From positions 4,464,001-4,528,000 of the forward strand of contig NC_135775.1 in NCBI RefSeq assembly GCF_028453695.1: DNA of 64,000 nucleotides, in the 5' to 3' direction. This DNA is from Augochlora pura (Eukaryota > Arthropoda > Insecta > Hymenoptera > Halictidae). The notes under the pieces are model-generated. The model saw only the letters and a program-made list of their open reading frames with translations, was not told where the DNA came from and did no database searches. This document shows, one piece after another, positions 59,666-64,000 of the stretch; the stretch's first letter is position 1; every line of letters starts with the position of its first letter. The position numbers and the translations under genes were made by a program.

Positions 59666-61222
59666 GGGCAAGACGACGACAACCACCACCGCCGCCTCCG
59701 CCATTCCGCTCCTCCAACCACCGACACTTTCTCGATCGTGCGGAACGTGCGTTCTACCCGCGCTTGATTTACCAAACCACCTTCCGTCCCCCGGGCGCGC
59801 GCCCCGCCCCGCGCGGTTCCATCTTTCGCTGGAACAGTGCTCCCCCGTCCGAAGTCTTTCCGAGGGAATCAACCCCCTGCCGCCCGAGCCGCCCACATCG
59901 TCCGCGCCGCAGCCTCTTTCGCAAAACTTTTCCGCGATTTACGTCCCCCGTCGGCTCCGTCCCCGCGACGCCTTAATTGCTTTCGGATACTCTCGCTCTG
60001 CTTGTACAGAGCGGACTCCGCGGCGACCTCAAATTAGCCGGAAATTTATTCTGCGCGAATAAATACTTTCAATTAAAATTCACCGGATAAAATTTACTTT
60101 TCCCGACGGCCGCGACTCCCGCCGAGCAACACCTGGTTTAACGGCGAACGGAGAAAATTTGTTAACCGAGCGCCGTATTCGAGTCTAACTGTACAACGCG
60201 ACAGCTGCGATTCCGGCGAATAGGGAACAGTTTTTCTGACGTAGTCGGACGGATTTTGAAGCATCTTTACCGATCTTTTCCGACCCCCTCGGCTTCGAGC
60301 ACTGTTCAAATTTGTCCGCCATTTTTTCAACGGCGTTGCCACTTGAACAATTTCGACGAGACTTTATTATTTCGATAACATTTTGATTATTTTTCTCTGG
60401 CGATCCTTTGGGGGTTTAGTTAGTTTTAGTGTGGCGGTAGTTGGCGATTTTTATATAGAAGACAGTTCTTAATTTAATAGAACAATATGGATCTAAAAAA
60501 TTTGATCTCAAGTATTCGATGTAAACTATATTTTATGGATAAATGAAAATTGGAAAATGGCGGGACGGTTCTTTCATTTCCGCCTCGAATGCGCCGAACC
60601 GAGAAGCAAGCTGTACGTGGCACGCATTAATTAGTATTTTAGCAGGAATTGTTGGTAAAATCAACGCGTCGAACGATTGTTCGAAACTATATTGCAGGCA
60701 TTCCGACGTTGATGCATATCCGTCCGCGCGGAAAGAACTGTTTTATTCAAGCAGCCCGCGGGGTCTAAAGTCAACCTGTTACCCGCACACGCGACCAAAT
60801 TCCAATCCGAGTTTATGGCGTTTGGACGGAACAGGTTTCTGTGACCCTATTCTTCTTAATGCCGGCGGACTCCTTAAAATTCTACCTACACAGCCCCGAA
60901 CCGGACTCACATTTCTTCCCCGATTAACCTCTTCGAGATATGCCGCCCGAAAATATTCGACGCACAGAATTTGATCCGAACGACGAATTAGAACAATCAA
61001 AACGGCTCTAACGCGACGCGCGATAATTCAATTTTAATAATTATTTACACGCGGACGGTGTCGCGAATAACTCGTCGGCGTTTCGCCCGTGTTTGAATTG
61101 AATTGAATTTTCATAATTAATATTATATTTTCGCCGATTCGTTGACCAGTGAAACGCAATTGCGGGCATCGTCGAAGTCCATATTACCACCGAAATAAAC
61201 GTGTCCGTTCCTCGTACGATGT
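59666..61222. other. Non-coding, mixed composition
   Basis: No recognisable gene. AT-rich around 60,350-60,550, otherwise CpG-containing GC-rich sequence. Confidence 0.45.
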
Positions 61223-61421
61223 TTAACCCTTAGCGGACGGCTGGCGGATATATCCGCCGAAGCGTGTTCACCGCTGCGGACGGCTGGCGGATATATCCGC
61301 CCAAGCGTGTTCATCGTTGCGGACGGCTGGCGGATATATCCGCCCAAAATACTGGGCGCTCCAATACCCGTCGTTCGCAGCGACGTTCGCCCGTCGAGCG
61401 CCGCCGTCCGCAAAGGGTTAA
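61223..61421. mobile_element. piggyBac-type MITE with internal 43-bp tandem units, 199 bp
   Basis: Intact TTAA flanks both ends. The left end TTAACCCTTAGCGGACGG and right end CCGTCCGCAAAGGGTTAA are inverted repeats with one mismatch over 18 bases. From 61,233 the element holds two full copies and a third partial copy of a 43-bp unit (61,233; 61,276; 61,319). Each begins with the terminal-repeat core GCGGACGGCT and contains the perfect palindrome GGCGGATATATCCGCC. GC-rich throughout, no coding capacity. Confidence 0.88.
61233..61345. repeat. 43-bp tandem units inside the MITE, two full and one partial copy
   Basis: Copies 1 and 2 differ at four or so positions (for example CCGCCGAAG against CCGCCCAAG). 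The third copy breaks off after CCGCCCAA. Each contains a 16-bp perfect palindrome able to form a hairpin or bind a dimeric factor. Confidence 0.92.
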
Positions 61422-62760
61422 CGCATAAGATCGGCGGAATCTTGACGCGTTACCACGACGTTTCAATTATTTCGCGGGATAGGCGGCCCGAGGTGAAGAT
61501 TCCTAACGGCGGCGCCGCGATTAATTACCGTAGGAACGCGTGTTTTCTCACGGCGGCGGCGGCGGCGGCCCCTCTTTTCCTGAAATAATCAGTAATTTCC
61601 GGTGGCTAATTTTTGGCTCTTCGTCGACAGCCTAATGGATCGCTTCGTTCCGCGGCGCTTAATTGAGGAAAATTTATCGGAGGGGGCCCCCGCGAAAGTC
61701 ACACGGCGACACAGCGGTCGCGGGAGTACGCTGTTACGTGGCCGCCGGCCATTTTATATAACGTGAATAGCCGTAATTGAAGTACGTTTTAATAACGCGG
61801 CATCAATCAAATTACAGTCCGCAAAAATGATCCGGCAGCATGTGTACACGAGCGTAATTCCAGGCGGATGATACGGTGGCCGAACGAATGAGACATGACA
61901 CGGGCGCGCTGCGTAGCTGTATGTCAAATTGGCGCACTGGTAATGACTGAATAATGCATTCATACTGTGAAGGGCCCCTCTATTAGCATTGTTAATGTAT
62001 TGCGCCGGACACAGCGTTATAGAATCTATTTGATTCTACAACATTCATACGGTTTCTGTCTAATGGCAAAATTAGTGGATTCAATGCTGCCGCTTGATTA
62101 TTAAGCTCGCCATTTAGTTTTACGTTCGGATTAATTAGTATTTGATATTTTGTCTGCAAAATATCTCCAATTTTAAAGAGTAATGAAATTGTTATAGAGC
62201 AAGTAAGCACTATTTAGAAAGTGTTGAGTTTTCTTGTTGGCATCGGTTTAGGTGATCGATCGTTTCCACTGCGCGCAGGTTATGCATTTTTCCAGTAAAT
62301 GCGCATCGCTGTGCACTCGCCCCGTCACGCTGCTTCAATCGAGGATGAAACGGAACTGTCACCGTCCTCGCGTTTTTTATCGGTTTATGATTTTGTTGGC
62401 AATTTTGCGACCTCTAGTTACTTGTAAATAAATTTTTAAGTGGCGACAGTCCTGTCAACATTAGCTAATTAATAATTCTTGACATAAGATTTTGAAATAC
62501 TTGTTTTTCACAGAATTAGTTGCGATAGATTCCAAGATGTATATATTAATTTTTTAAATATATTTTTACGTAAGAAAAAAATATTTTTTGGGAATATTGT
62601 TGGGAGCGTGAAATTTATTACCTTATTTTATCGGTAACGTGAATGTATCCAATGTAAAGTGATTTTTATTTTTGTGCAAGTTATTACGCTTTTTATACTG
62701 CTATATTATTTAAAATGATTTTCTTCTTGCAAAATCTTTTCTGCCATAATTCGCAATCAC
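61422..62760. other. Non-coding
   Basis: GC-rich to about 61,760, then increasingly AT-rich. A GGC trinucleotide run lies near 61,551-61,569. No gene recognised. Confidence 0.45.
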
Positions 62761-62770
62761 TGAGAATTGT

Positions 62771-62802
62771 TGTCTGCTTGTTTCTATGTCTTTCAGGTAA
62801 GT
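62771..62802 (+). promoter_or_regulatory. Candidate recursive (zero-length exon) splice site
   Basis: A pyrimidine-rich stretch, TGTCTGCTTGTTTCTATGTC, leads into TTTCAG and is followed at once by GTAAGT. Juxtaposed 3' and 5' splice sites of this form define ratchet points used to remove long introns stepwise in Drosophila. The setting is AT-rich and non-coding, as expected in a long intron of a plus-strand gene. No such gene is otherwise visible here, so function is an inference. Confidence 0.4.
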
Positions 62803-62809
62803 TTAGATA

Positions 62810-64000
62810 ATACAGTAATATTAAAATCGTGTAGCAAAATAAATTTTGTTGAGCTGATAATTTTCTAATATATTTTCAAAATATCGACAATATATTTACA
62901 AAATTAATTTCCACATATATAAATTTGTCGTACAAGTACTGATATTTTTAGAATTTTATTTTAAAAATTACTGACAGCGTTGTTACGGTTTTTATTTTAA
63001 AAATTATTGACACTACCTAGTAAAAATTCAATGTGGAATAGAAAAGACGGATCTCGGAGATGCGATTGCATAATCACAAAAAGCGCACACAATTACAGTC
63101 TTCGCGACGCGCGGACTCTTTTTCCAAACATTCCGCGATTTTCCGTAAAACATCGCAAATATCGTAACTCACTACACCCCGCACGTATTCTAATTTCCCT
63201 CGTTTTTCACGGTTCCGTCGAAAATCCACCATCACAATCCCGCGATTCAGCGCAAGAAACCGCGGCCCTCGTTTATCCGTCAAACAACCCGTCCGCTTCG
63301 CCCCGCCCCGCCCCTATTTCGGCGCGGCGTATTTTTGCGCGGGATGCGAGATCGGCGAGGCGGCTATTTGCGATACAAACAACCGCCATCTAATTTTCGC
63401 GGGAAACGGCCCGGGAGGGCCCCGGAGGCTGTTGCGCGGAAATAAATCCGGTCACGGTTGCTTGTCCCGCGCTAGAATCGCAAACAGCGATTCTTCTCTA
63501 CCGCACAAATAAGTCCCGCGAGGCGGGAGGAGGAGGGGGAGCGAGAGCTTTACAGCACGCTGATTCCACGTTTTTATCTTTAAGTGAACGTTCCAGTTCC
63601 GTTTTCATTCAGAGCCGACTTCACTTTTGCTTGGATCCCGGCGCCCGATTCCTCGGAATAAAGCAGCTCTTTTAACCGGCGGGCGAGTGTATCTTTCTGG
63701 AAAAGCCCCCGCTCCCGACAGTACCGTGAATGCGTACTTCGCATGCACACAGAAACCGGCCCGGGATATACCCCTCTAATGGTGTAAGTTTATTTACCGC
63801 GAGCGTCTGTTCCCGATTTTCATTTCGTTTTGTTCTTTTCTTCTTGTTCCTTTTTTTTTTTTTTCTTCCGTTCCCGGTTTTTCCTGCGGTCCCTTTTGCG
63901 CCGACGGCGGAGCCTAATTCCCGGCGATGGCTCCTTTCCGCGAACTTCGGAAACTCGGAGAGAAGGAGGAAGGAGGTAGGACGCGTTAAATTTTCAGAGG
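62810..64000. other. Non-coding to the window end
   Basis: AT-rich to about 63,010, then GC-rich and CpG-containing. A T run lies at 63,850-63,864. No gene recognised; the plus-strand open frame at 63,007-63,393 has no ATG near its start with a sensible context and no domain. Confidence 0.45.

Noticed and set aside
1..64000. CRISPR array, phage, toxin or bacterial defence system
   Set aside because: The tandem arrays have no constant-repeat/unique-spacer structure, and the coding style is that of an intron-rich animal genome.

Overview
The window reads as nuclear DNA of an insect, most likely an aculeate hymenopteran (bee or ant). That is an inference. It rests on very sparse coding content, CpG not depleted in the GC-rich stretches, sharp alternation of AT-rich and GC-rich blocks of about 0.5 to 3 kb, abundant (GA)n/(CT)n microsatellites, small TTAA-flanked elements, and one recognisable arthropod cuticle-type gene. 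I see no bacterial, viral or organellar genes, no convincing rRNA or tRNA gene, and no CRISPR array.

Only one gene is firmly supported. It lies on the minus strand and encodes a secreted PAN/Apple-domain protein, of the kind that in insects usually carries a C-terminal ZP domain (the neyo/nyobe/trynity and NompA group of apical extracellular matrix proteins). Coding exon 1 (41288-40913) holds the start codon, a signal peptide and most of the first PAN domain. Coding exon 2 (7557-7356) completes that domain and begins the second. The two exons join in frame (phase 1) across an intron of about 33.4 kb that contains a 100-N assembly gap (9467-9566). The intron after exon 2 leaves the window at its left edge, so the rest of the second PAN domain and any ZP domain lie outside.

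Layout: 1-7355 is intron 2. 7356-7557 is exon 2. 7558-40912 is intron 1, with many tandem repeats, long purine/pyrimidine tracts and most of the TTAA elements. 40913-41324 is exon 1 with a short 5'-UTR piece and a probable upstream splice acceptor. 41325-64000 is upstream intron or intergenic DNA. It holds several tandem arrays (20, 39, about 140 and about 160 bp periods), a CAG/GGC-rich island, a weak candidate first exon on the minus strand (59664-59607), a strikingly regular piggyBac-type MITE (61223-61421) and a textbook recursive-splice-like motif on the plus strand (62771-62802).

The main discoveries are repeat families. At least three kinds of small non-autonomous element share the ends TTAACCCTT...AAGGGTTAA, as expected for piggyBac-type MITEs. 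One of them carries 43-bp internal tandem units that each restate the terminal-repeat core. I found no previously undescribed multi-gene system. Nearly all other long open frames are low-complexity or non-ATG frames with no recognisable domain, and I left them out.
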